Made by a program: the position numbers and the translations under genes
DNA from: a virus
Strand: one strand, 5' to 3'
DNA length: 32,212 nt
IMG/VR virus record: IMGVR_UViG_3300042691_036792
Coordinates: 1 to 32,212 of that record
Shown: positions 24,147 through 29,295 of the stretch, in pieces
Layout: every line of letters begins with the position of its first letter
Position numbering within the stretch: the stretch's first letter is position 1
Notes under the pieces: model-generated
The model's database searches: none
What the model saw: the letters and a program-made list of their open reading frames with translations, nothing else
Told to the model about the DNA's origin: nothing

Positions 24147-24354
24147 TCAGTCAACGCGGCCTCCTGCGCTTGCGATGGGGGCGCGGGTGTTCCATCTGGC
24201 AATCACGCCTTCCTGTGTGGCGCGTTTAATCTCAACCCCCCCCCCCAATTATGGGGCACCTGTGGATTAAGTTGAACGTGCCAAGGATGCGCGTTGCGTC
24301 TACGATTTTGCCAGCTTCGCCCCCGCAAAACGGGCATGGCAACAGGTCACTCAT
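24147..24354 (-). CDS. Lar-like zinc-ribbon protein, frame broken at G11
   Basis: ATG 24354 starts MSDLLPCPFCGGEAGKIVDA, the Lar restriction-alleviation signature, with CxxC near the start and a Cys in HRCP. As sequenced, the frame stops at 24232 after 40 aa because of an 11-G run (minus-strand reading). With one G fewer the frame continues for 68 aa and ends ATQEGVIARWNTRAPIA, with the WNxRA end typical of this family. So the gene is either phase-variable, a pseudogene, or affected by a homopolymer error. Lar proteins modulate type I restriction in enteric prophages. The role here is inferred. Confidence 0.65.
24236..24246. repeat. 11-base C/G homopolymer in the lar-like gene
   Basis: Eleven C residues on the plus strand (G11 in the sense of the gene) mark the exact point where the Lar-like frame is lost. 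Such tracts are classic slippage sites. Confidence 0.95.
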
Positions 24355-24538
24355 GGCTGTCTCCTTTCTGCGCGCCGCCCCCGCAAATATGGGCCACCTC
24401 AGCTGCATCTTCGGCATCGTCGCGCCGCAGAACGTGGATAGCCCAAAGGATGCGATCTTTTTCGTCACGCGATCGGCGCTCGGACAGCATGTCTACCAGG
24501 TCGCGCGTATCGTATCGTCTTGTGACTGGCACCTGCAT
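24347..24538 (-). CDS. Hypothetical protein (63 aa)
   Basis: ATG 24538 overlaps the upstream stop (TGATG). GTG 24541 is the alternative. The sequence has QVPVTRRYDTRDLVDMLSER, then RILWAIHVLRRDDAEDA, a helical protein without a recognised domain. The C-terminus is KGDSHE. The start of the lar-like gene is embedded within it and uses the same CAGCCATG junction in another frame. Confidence 0.6.
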   Translation of the reverse strand: MQVPVTRRYDTRDLVDMLSERRSRDEKDRILWAIHVLRRDDAEDAAEVAHICGGGAQKGDSHE

Positions 24539-25323
24539 CACTCGCCGCCTTCCGTCGGGCCTGCGGCCCCGGCAACGGGCGTGCCGGTCCAGCGAAAGAT
24601 TTTTTGCATTTCGTCATCGCAATACTGATAAAGTTTCCAGTTGCCGATTTCCCAAGTCAAAACAATGCTGTTGCCTTCGACTAGTATACGCGGTGGTGGC
24701 CAGTTCCAGCACTCGTAGGCGTCCAGATAAGAGAGGGCGCCTAAGGCGCTTTCGAGATCGACGGCTAGAGTTTCTTCCTCACCGTAAATCTCGCAAAGGT
24801 CCACCATATTGCGAATGTCTTGTCTCAGCGCAGCGTAGTCTGCGGCCCCGGCAACCGCTTGATCGCCGGGGCCTATGTCAGGTCGTGTGTGTGTGGAATT
24901 ACTGGTTTGGTCATCTGGCATCACCTCCTTTCCGGTGCTGTCGATCAGGGCGAGGATTGCGGCTTCAATCGCACCAGCTTTCGCCGCAGTCTTTGTACTC
25001 ATGGCAGCGTGCAACTCCATTTCCACCGCGATGTTCCATGCGGTCTTTCGGATCACAGCGGCGTCGGGCTGCGCGGGGGCACCCTCGTACAGTTTTTCGA
25101 TATCTTCTGCCAAAGCCCGCTCAAACTCCGCGCCAAGCCGCCGCTGTCTGCCAGCGAAATTGGACAGGATGTCGTCAATCTGTGTCGGCCAGTCTGGCGC
25201 GGGCTGCACGGCGGGAAGGGCGGCGACGGCATGATATGCGTCAGATGTCTCGCCGAATTGAACGCCATGCTTGGCAAGCCGGGCCAGCACATCCCCGCGC
25301 CGGATCAGATCATCGTCACTCAT
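24538..25323 (-). CDS. Hypothetical early phage protein (261 aa)
   Basis: ATG 25323 (MSDDDLIRRGDVLARLAKHG) overlaps the upstream stop. The remainder of the upstream open frame (to 25425) lies inside the neighbour. The N-terminal DDDLIRRGDVL motif is common in small phage and host proteins, and may be an assembly tag. The middle is helical. The C-terminal half (YLDAYECWNWPPP, LVEGNSIVLTWEIGNWKLYQY) is probably a separate beta-rich domain. The function is unknown. Confidence 0.65.
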   Translation of the reverse strand: MSDDDLIRRGDVLARLAKHGVQFGETSDAYHAVAALPAVQPAPDWPTQIDDILSNFAGRQRRLGAEFERALAEDIEKLYEGAPAQPDAAVIRKTAWNIAVEMELHAAMSTKTAAKAGAIEAAILALIDSTGKEVMPDDQTSNSTHTRPDIGPGDQAVAGAADYAALRQDIRNMVDLCEIYGEEETLAVDLESALGALSYLDAYECWNWPPPRILVEGNSIVLTWEIGNWKLYQYCDDEMQKIFRWTGTPVAGAAGPTEGGE

Positions 25324-25703
25324 TTGGTTTCCTTTCCGGTGTCGATCAGGGCGAGGGCCTCTCTCACACCATGGCGGATATTGGTGCTTAAAGCGCCTAC
25401 AGTTTCCAAGTGAACGGCGGTCCAATCAAGCCAGTGTGTGGCTTTTGTGAGTTCGGCCCGCAGCCGCGCGTTGTCTGCCTCTGCTGCCTCGGCGCGGGCA
25501 TAGTGCTTGTTGGCCTCTTTGCACTTTTTGTCGAACTCGAGCATCGCTTGTTGCCAAGCCTCATGCTGGGCGTCACGCTCTGCCGTCAGGGCTTCAATGC
25601 GGTCGGCGGCGTCATCGCAGATACCGAAATCGCCCTGCTTCGTATTGAACAGCCATGCGCCATTGGCACAAGACCGCAGCCGCTTCACCAGATCATCGCT
25701 CAT
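25320..25703 (-). CDS. Ead/Ea22-like helical protein (127 aa)
   Basis: It begins MSDDLVKRLRS, followed by CDDAADRIEALTAERDAQHE and a long coiled coil (residues 40-90). This N-terminal phrase occurs in many early or accessory phage proteins related to Ead/Ea22. ATGA overlaps mark both ends. The function is unknown. It may interact with host factors through the coiled coil. Confidence 0.68.
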   Translation of the reverse strand: MSDDLVKRLRSCANGAWLFNTKQGDFGICDDAADRIEALTAERDAQHEAWQQAMLEFDKKCKEANKHYARAEAAEADNARLRAELTKATHWLDWTAVHLETVGALSTNIRHGVREALALIDTGKETK

Positions 25704-25792
25704 TTGTCTTCCCTTCCATCGTTCATGGCCTTTTTCAGCCGTTCGATCAGTGCCGCCAAGCGGCGCATAGGGTTATCGTCGGGGCGGGTCAT
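25700..25792 (-). CDS. Small basic-acidic peptide (30 aa)
   Basis: ATG 25792 is preceded by AAGGA about 10 bases upstream. The stop overlaps the next ATG (ATGA). The sequence MTRPDDNPMRRLAALIERLK is helical. It fills an otherwise empty gap in the operon, and the geometry of its junction matches its neighbours. It is not otherwise supported. Confidence 0.5.
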   Translation of the reverse strand: MTRPDDNPMRRLAALIERLKKAMNDGREDK

Positions 25793-25806
25793 CGCATCAT
25801 GTTCCT

Positions 25807-25926
25807 TCAAATGCGGGGTTGATCATCGTCGCGGGACGCCATCCAGACGCAAAGCGCGTGCATAGCTGCCAGGGTGATCCCCGCGCCAATGGGCACGCCG
25901 AGGAAAAGGCCAAGGGCGAAGGTCAT
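25807..25926 (-). CDS. One-TM small protein (39 aa)
   Basis: ATG 25926 lies in the CAGCCATGA junction. The sequence MTFALGLFLGVPIGAGITLA is a single membrane segment (about residues 3-32) with a short acidic C-terminus SRDDDQPRI. It resembles tiny phage membrane proteins of unknown role. Confidence 0.55.
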   Translation of the reverse strand: MTFALGLFLGVPIGAGITLAAMHALCVWMASRDDDQPRI

Positions 25927-26186
25927 GGCTGTGCGGCCTTACGGGCAAAAGCGAGCCAGTGGTCAAAGAGAGATAGGGGATCATTGATTTCAAGAAAGCC
26001 GAGGCTAAACCCGGAAATGCCGTGCCAAGTCATGTACTCATGCGGAAAACGATCAATAACGGCACCGGTCTGCAGGTAACCAAGCCGAATTTCCAAGTAC
26101 GAAGCCGCCGATTTGCTTGCCTTGTGCCGCACGTCCGCGTCCACTTCAGCCAGCGCTTCCCGCGTTTCGCGCAGGGCGCGGTCCAT
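25923..26186 (-). CDS. Hypothetical protein (87 aa), possibly 5'-disrupted
   Basis: The frame starts at ATG 26186 (MDRALRETREALAEVDADV), then VRHKASKSAASYLEIRLGY and FARKAAQP at the end. The gene upstream ends at 26228 and a better ATG at 26226 (MTDTTTLQG) is in another frame. With one base fewer in the GGGG run at 26199-26202 it would join as LQGPIEWMDRAL. So the product is either a late-started protein or a frame-damaged gene of about 100 aa. The family is not recognised. Confidence 0.6.
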   Translation of the reverse strand: MDRALRETREALAEVDADVRHKASKSAASYLEIRLGYLQTGAVIDRFPHEYMTWHGISGFSLGFLEINDPLSLFDHWLAFARKAAQP

Positions 26187-26227
26187 CCATTCGATGGGCC
26201 CCTTGCAGGGTGGTCGTGTCAGTCATC

Positions 26228-26617
26228 TTACCAGCCTTTTGTCTGTTCGGCCTGCAGCAGCGTGGCGGCGAGGCGGGCGGGGGTGTCGTAGAGGATCAGG
26301 AGCACCAGCAGGGCGGCGGCGAGGGCGGCGGCCAGCGTGACGGCGGTGTGCGGGCGACCGGGCGGCGGCGGGGCGGGGGGGCGGTTCAGGTGGGCGGTGG
26401 TCTGTGCCAGAATCAGGTCGGCCAGTTCCGCGTCACTGGGGGTGCCCAGTTCGGCCAGCGTGTTGCAGGCCATGCAGAGGGTGAAGCTGTCGTAGTGCCC
26501 GGGGTCGCGCAGGATGCGGCGGGCCGAGGCAAGGCGGGCCTCGTTCCGGGCAATCCGGTTGCTGCCGGGAAAGGGCACCACGTTGGAGTGCGGGCGGGGC
26601 AGGGGGATCACGCGCAT
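26228..26617 (-). CDS. Hypothetical protein with C-terminal TM (129 aa)
   Basis: ATG 26617 (MRVIPLPRPHSNVVPFPGSN) is preceded by CAGCC. The N-terminal 60 residues are soluble and basic, and a CMACNTLAELG segment lies near residue 50. A Pro-rich linker and a single membrane helix follow near residue 105 (TLAAALAAALLVLLILY). The function is unknown. The anchor could place it at the inner membrane. Confidence 0.6.
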   Translation of the reverse strand: MRVIPLPRPHSNVVPFPGSNRIARNEARLASARRILRDPGHYDSFTLCMACNTLAELGTPSDAELADLILAQTTAHLNRPPAPPPPGRPHTAVTLAAALAAALLVLLILYDTPARLAATLLQAEQTKGW

Positions 26618-26820
26618 GGCTGCACCAGATCCCGGCAGGCGGGGCACAGCATCAGGTCGCCCGCCCAAGGGCCGCAGGCATCGTAGATGGTGGTGGCCTG
26701 CAGCGGCCGGCCTGCGGTGCCGCAATGGTCGCAGACCGCAGGTGGTTCGGCGGCAAGGCGGGATTCGGGCAGGCCCAGCCGGGCAGCGTGACGGGCAAGG
26801 TCGGGGTCGGTAGGGGTCAT
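26608..26820 (-). CDS. Small zinc-ribbon protein (70 aa)
   Basis: Cys30xxCys33 and Cys59xxCys62 form two knuckles of a single zinc site, with aromatic and polar residues between. The C-terminus ends ...VQPCA, so the CAGCCATG of the following gene is read here as Q-P-C. Typical of small phage zinc-finger proteins. The role is unknown. Confidence 0.62.
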   Translation of the reverse strand: MTPTDPDLARHAARLGLPESRLAAEPPAVCDHCGTAGRPLQATTIYDACGPWAGDLMLCPACRDLVQPCA

Positions 26821-27140
26821 GGGGCACCTGCGTATGCGTAGGACAGTGTCACGTTGCCGCCGAAGCGCCAGTTGGCGTGACGTTTCAGGATGAAATTCAT
26901 CAAGTCGGGCGTCAGGGCGGGGTCGTCAGGATCGCGCCCAAGACGCCGGAAGGCGAAGTCGAGCCAAGGTTTGAGGCGCGTGGTCAGCATGGCAGCCTCG
27001 CGCGCAAAGTCTTCGGCTTTGTACAGCATCGGGTCGTCCTGGGTGCGTTCCGATGCCCAAAGAAACGCGTTGCGCGCAAGGTCATCGGGCAGGCCGAACA
27101 TGATGTTCTGATACAAGACCGGCAGGTTCGGTGCGGTCAT
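26817..27140 (-). CDS. Hypothetical protein (107 aa)
   Basis: ATG 27140 starts MTAPNLPVLYQNIMFGLPDD, followed by NAFLWASERTQDDPMLYKAE and a helical RLKPWLDFAFRRLGRD part, ending in beta-like WRFGGNVTLSYAY. ATGA overlap with the upstream HTH gene. The much longer open frame continuing to 27653 reads across that gene and is a shadow. No family recognised. Confidence 0.62.
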   Translation of the reverse strand: MTAPNLPVLYQNIMFGLPDDLARNAFLWASERTQDDPMLYKAEDFAREAAMLTTRLKPWLDFAFRRLGRDPDDPALTPDLMNFILKRHANWRFGGNVTLSYAYAGAP

Positions 27141-27427
27141 GCCACATGCTCTGGCCAATGGGGGATCAGGTGCTGGCCAGAGGGGCCAGGGGTGGCGGTG
27201 AAGGCGGGGCAGAGTTCGATGGCGCGGGTGCGGGCGGGCAGTTTGCGGATCAGGCCGAGGTCGGCCATCCGGTTCAGCGTGGCGTGGGCCTGACTTTTCG
27301 AGGCCATGCCCCAGACGTCGGCGCATTGCCGCACGGTGGGGCCGGTGCCGCCAAGGCTGCGCATGAGGGTGGCCAGCTGGTGAAAGCGCCGCCAGTGGCA
27401 GGGCGCGATGAGGGGGGCGGGGGTCAT
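27137..27427 (-). CDS. Winged-helix DNA-binding protein (96 aa)
   Basis: The sequence HQLATLMRSLGGTGPTVRQC leads into ASKSQAHATLNRMADLGLIR, a winged-helix arrangement resembling LexA or MarR N-terminal domains: TVRQCADVWGMASKSQAHA is the HTH and the wing follows at RKLPARTRAIEL. It is probably a regulator encoded early in the leftward operon. The start lies in the CAGCCATGA junction. Confidence 0.72.
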   Translation of the reverse strand: MTPAPLIAPCHWRRFHQLATLMRSLGGTGPTVRQCADVWGMASKSQAHATLNRMADLGLIRKLPARTRAIELCPAFTATPGPSGQHLIPHWPEHVA

Positions 27428-27783
27428 GGCTGCGCCGCCAGAGTGAAAAACATGAAGGCAATGAAGCCGACAAAGAAGACAAGGGCGACGGCGATCCGGG
27501 GAAACGGGTTTTCCGATTCCCAGCGCAGCCGGTGCGCGGTGATGTGCGGCTGGGCCGCGTCGGCGAGTGCGCCATCGGCGAGGCTGCCCAGCAGGCGCAG
27601 AATATCGCAGGCGTCCTGCAGGGTGCGGGGGTGAACGCCATCCCAGCCCGCATCGGGCTGCATCAGGGCGCGGGCGGCGGCAACGCGCGTGCGTTGCAGA
27701 TAAAAGGGGGACAGGGCAGAGATGCAGACCACGTTTGGCCCGGCATGGGCCGCTGGCCGCATGGGCATGTCGGCGGGGATCAT
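27424..27783 (-). CDS. First gene of the leftward operon; TM protein (119 aa)
   Basis: ATG 27783 has AGGGAG seven bases upstream and lies about 40 bases after the predicted promoter. The soluble N-terminal part (VCISALSPFYLQRTRVAAA, DACDILRLLGSLADG) is followed by one membrane helix (AVALVFFVGFIAFMFF) and the C-terminus LAAQP. No known family. The strong promoter position suggests early expression. Confidence 0.68.
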   Translation of the reverse strand: MIPADMPMRPAAHAGPNVVCISALSPFYLQRTRVAAARALMQPDAGWDGVHPRTLQDACDILRLLGSLADGALADAAQPHITAHRLRWESENPFPRIAVALVFFVGFIAFMFFTLAAQP

Positions 27784-27826
27784 CGGTTTCTCCCTTCGAT
27801 CCGGCGGTGTGCCGGGGTCTGTGGGG

Positions 27827-27857
27827 ATCATAAAATGGATGATACTTCCATTGTCAA
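27827..27857 (-). promoter_or_regulatory. Leftward promoter (P_L-like)
   Basis: On the minus strand a perfect TTGACA -35 (27852-27857) is followed, 17 or 19 bases later, by -10 candidates TTTATG or TATGAT (27827-27834). The operator at 27835-27851 fills the spacer, so repressor binding would block it. It drives the operon starting at 27783. Confidence 0.7.
27835..27851. promoter_or_regulatory. Operator O_L1 (17 bp, TGGA...TCCA)
   Basis: ATGGA, seven bases, TCCAT: an almost perfect dyad, matching the consensus shared by the other sites. It lies exactly in the promoter spacer. Confidence 0.72.
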
Positions 27858-27864
27858 CATGAAA

Positions 27865-27881
27865 TTGGAAAAAATGTCCAT
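27865..27881. promoter_or_regulatory. Operator O_L2 (17 bp)
   Basis: TTGGA, seven bases, TCCAT, centred 30 bp from O_L1 (about three helical turns), allowing cooperative binding. It matches the right-hand site at 28756-28772 at 16 of 17 positions. Confidence 0.72.
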
Positions 27882-27900
27882 TCAGGTTTCACGGACATTT
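27872..27900. repeat. 8-bp inverted repeat overlapping O_L2
   Basis: AAATGTCC at 27872-27879 and GGACATTT at 27893-27900 form a perfect dyad around 13 bases. Its role is unclear. It could be an independent regulator site or an RNA hairpin. Confidence 0.6.
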
Positions 27901-27946
27901 GCGGGGTGGAGAGAATCACCCGAGCCGCTGCCCCGTGCGGCGCATG

Positions 27947-27969
27947 AAAAAGCCCGCCAGGTGGCGGGC
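27947..27969 (-). terminator. Intrinsic terminator after the 53-aa membrane gene
   Basis: There is a 7-bp GC stem (GCCCGCC/GGCGGGC, loop of four) followed, on the minus strand, by five T residues. It lies between the stop at 28006 and the leftward promoter, insulating the two transcription units. Confidence 0.82.
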
Positions 27970-28005
27970 CGGGAAAGACGCAGTGGTGTGACGACGGGGG
28001 TTGGA

Positions 28006-28167
28006 TCAGGCTTCGGGTGTGACCCGGTTCATGACCAGCACAGCGATGAGGCCGAAGATGCCGGTGACGCAGCCGATCAGCAGCCAGGCGACAAAGCTGC
28101 GGCCCCGCGCCTGTGCCGCCAGGGCGGTGACAACGCCCAGACAAAGCCAGAAAATGACAAGTTCCAT
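28006..28167 (-). CDS. Two-TM small protein (53 aa) downstream of repressor
   Basis: ATG 28167 has GGAG at suitable spacing. The sequence MELVIFWLCLGVVTALAAQA gives one membrane helix, and FVAWLLIGCVTGIFGLIAVL gives the second, separated by a short RGRS loop. It follows the repressor on the same strand and is closed by a terminator, so it may be transcribed in the lysogen. Such small hydrophobic proteins may be superinfection-exclusion factors, but no family is proven. Confidence 0.7.
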   Translation of the reverse strand: MELVIFWLCLGVVTALAAQARGRSFVAWLLIGCVTGIFGLIAVLVMNRVTPEA

Positions 28168-28278
28168 CGGAGACTCCATGGGTTACAGCGCTCTTGCGGG
28201 CCTTCTGTATATGAATGCGCGGATTCTGACGGAGGTCAAGCTTGGTATTGTCGCGCGGGCCCAACAACCTGCGAATGT

Positions 28279-28287
28279 TGTGGATAA
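28279..28287 (+). promoter_or_regulatory. Perfect DnaA-box sequence
   Basis: TGTGGATAA is the complement of TTATCCACA, the consensus DnaA site. It is a single isolated copy in non-coding DNA, so a replication or DnaA-linked regulatory role is only a suggestion. Confidence 0.35.
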
Positions 28288-28369
28288 GTCTGTGTCAAGC
28301 GGAACGGGAGCTTGACCGGCCCGCCGCGTTCCAGTTTTGTTCCTGAATGTGATTGAAATGGAGGCAACC

Positions 28370-28519
28370 ATGAACCATGACACTGGCGACAGATTGCTGT
28401 TCTGGGTTTCTGACAAAACCGGGGTGTCCATTGATGTGCTTTATAGCTCGGCCCTGTTCAGGTTGGTCATGATCCTGGCGCGCAGAGCATCGTCGATGCG
28501 CGACAGGTCACCCTTGTAA
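28370..28519 (+). CDS. Small plus-strand protein (49 aa), tentative
   Basis: A strong ribosome site (GGAGG, spacing five) precedes ATG 28370. The product MNHDTGDRLLFWVSDKTGVS continues into a hydrophobic-basic helix. The last 79 bases overlap the repressor gene in antisense. The ribosome site favours translation, but the second half may be a shadow of the repressor. No family is recognised. Confidence 0.4.
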   Translation: MNHDTGDRLLFWVSDKTGVSIDVLYSSALFRLVMILARRASSMRDRSPL

Positions 28520-28737
28520 ATGTAATCCATCGACGCGCCCCACCGCTGAGAAATGATGTAGGCCCATTCCGACTTCAGCGGTTTGGCGCTTTGGATCACC
28601 TTGGAGTAGCTGGACGGGTCCAGCCCGAAGCTGGCCGCGAATTCGCCCTTCTGGATTCCGTGCGCCTCTCGCAGCGCCTCGAGCCGCTGGGCGACCCCGG
28701 CCATGTCGATCTTTGGCAGTGTTTTGTGCGTGGTCAT
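28441..28737 (-). CDS. XRE-family repressor (98 aa), CI-like
   Basis: ATG 28737 begins MTTHKTLPKIDMAGVAQRLE; the HTH continues through GIQKGEFAASFGLDPSSYSK and a second helix with WAYIISQRWGASMDYIYKGD. It is a single-domain repressor with no C-terminal peptidase domain, so SOS self-cleavage is not expected. It probably binds the operators at 28756-28813 and at 27835-27881. It is encoded divergently from the Cro-like gene, the standard immunity arrangement. Confidence 0.8.
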   Translation of the reverse strand: MTTHKTLPKIDMAGVAQRLEALREAHGIQKGEFAASFGLDPSSYSKVIQSAKPLKSEWAYIISQRWGASMDYIYKGDLSRIDDALRARIMTNLNRAEL

Positions 28738-28755
28738 GCGGTCATAGTCCCGATT

Positions 28756-28772
28756 TTGGAAAAAATGCCCAT
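28756..28772. promoter_or_regulatory. Operator O_R1 (17 bp)
   Basis: TTGGA, seven bases, CCCAT; one mismatch to the dyad in the right half-site. It is nearest to the repressor start. Confidence 0.68.
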
Positions 28773-28787
28773 CGAAGAATTTTCCAT
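28771..28787. promoter_or_regulatory. Operator O_R2 (17 bp, weaker)
   Basis: ATCGA, seven bases, TCCAT, with one mismatch in the left half-site. It abuts O_R1, centres 15 bases apart. Confidence 0.5.
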
Positions 28788-28788
28788 C

Positions 28789-28817
28789 TTGCGTTTTTGG
28801 AAGAAACGTCCATTTTG
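28789..28817 (+). promoter_or_regulatory. Candidate rightward promoter (P_R-like)
   Basis: TTGCGT (28789-28794) and ATTTTG (28812-28817) are spaced by 17 bases and enclose the operator at 28797-28813. The elements are imperfect. The expected transcript would start at or near the ATG at 28824, giving a leaderless mRNA. The lack of a ribosome site there agrees with this. Confidence 0.45.
28797..28813. promoter_or_regulatory. Operator O_R3 (17 bp)
   Basis: TTGGA, seven bases, TCCAT: both half-sites perfect. It sits in the spacer of the candidate rightward promoter, in the same geometry as O_L1 at the leftward promoter. Confidence 0.68.
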
Positions 28818-28823
28818 GTCCGC

Positions 28824-29069
28824 ATGCATGCAGAAAACCCCATTCACAGACTGATCGCCCGCTGGCCCACCCGCCGTGTCTTCGCCGGAGAGGTCGGGGC
28901 CGATGTCCAGGCCGTTCATAAATGGGCGCGCAACGGACGGGTGCCGTCCGGTTTCCTGCGGGCGGTCCAAGCCGCTGCGGCCCGGCGCGGCTTTGCCGAT
29001 GTGACTGCCGACTGGCTGCTGTCGGTTCACGATCAGGGTTCCGAAAAACCGCAGGAGGCTGCTGAATGA
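28824..29069 (+). CDS. Cro-like HTH protein (81 aa)
   Basis: ATG 28824 begins MHAENPIHRLIARWPTRRVF; the HTH reads FAGEVGADVQAVHKWARNGRV, followed by helices (PSGFLRAVQAAAARRG). This size and layout match Cro/CII-type regulators transcribed away from the repressor. No ribosome site precedes the ATG, so leaderless translation is likely. Earlier open frame (from 28713) covers the operators. The stop overlaps the next ATG. Confidence 0.75.
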   Translation: MHAENPIHRLIARWPTRRVFAGEVGADVQAVHKWARNGRVPSGFLRAVQAAAARRGFADVTADWLLSVHDQGSEKPQEAAE

Positions 29070-29155
29070 CATGTAATGCGCCGATCCGTTCCGGGGCTGT
29101 GCCGGTTTCCCCGCAGGGGCAGGCTGGCCCCGGGGCCGGGGGCCGCTGTTTATGA
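29066..29155 (+). CDS. Short Gly/Pro-rich peptide (29 aa), tentative
   Basis: GGAGG lies about eight bases before ATG 29066, which overlaps the Cro-like stop, and its own stop overlaps the next ATG. The product is MTCNAPIRSGAVPVSPQGQA plus a Gly-rich end and has no recognisable fold. It might be the replaced front part of the winged-helix gene that follows. Confidence 0.4.
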   Translation: MTCNAPIRSGAVPVSPQGQAGPGAGGRCL

Positions 29156-29295
29156 CCGTCTGGGGGCATGACAGCGAGGTCGGGGACAGGATTGTGGACA
29201 TCTACATTTCGAGGCTGCGGGCGAAGCTGGGCCGCGACGTGATCCGCACCGTCTGGGGGTCTGGCTGGGTGCTGGACCGGCAGGTGGCGGCATGA
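29152..29295 (+). CDS. Half OmpR/PhoB-type winged helix (47 aa)
   Basis: The sequence VWGHDSEVGDRIVDIYISRL continues RAKLG, then IRTVWGSGWVL. This matches the recognition helix and wing of OmpR-type C-terminal DNA-binding domains. The first half of that fold (the four-strand platform and first helices) is absent, and upstream in-frame sequence is unrelated. It is either a truncated regulator or a conserved mini-protein. Both ends use ATGA overlaps. Confidence 0.6.
   Translation: MTVWGHDSEVGDRIVDIYISRLRAKLGRDVIRTVWGSGWVLDRQVAA

Noticed and set aside
24139-24202. TTG start extending the 100-aa gene upstream
   Set aside because: The extra residues lie in the C-terminal region of the lar-like gene in another frame, and ATG 24139 has the standard junction.
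24294-25391. 365-aa plus-strand frame across the accessory operon
   Set aside because: It lies opposite coupled minus-strand genes with consistent ATGA junctions, and its composition is Arg/Ser-rich shadow.
28183-28431. 82-aa minus-strand frame between repressor and membrane gene
   Set aside because: No ribosome site, no recognisable composition, and it overlaps a better supported plus-strand start and the DnaA-box region.
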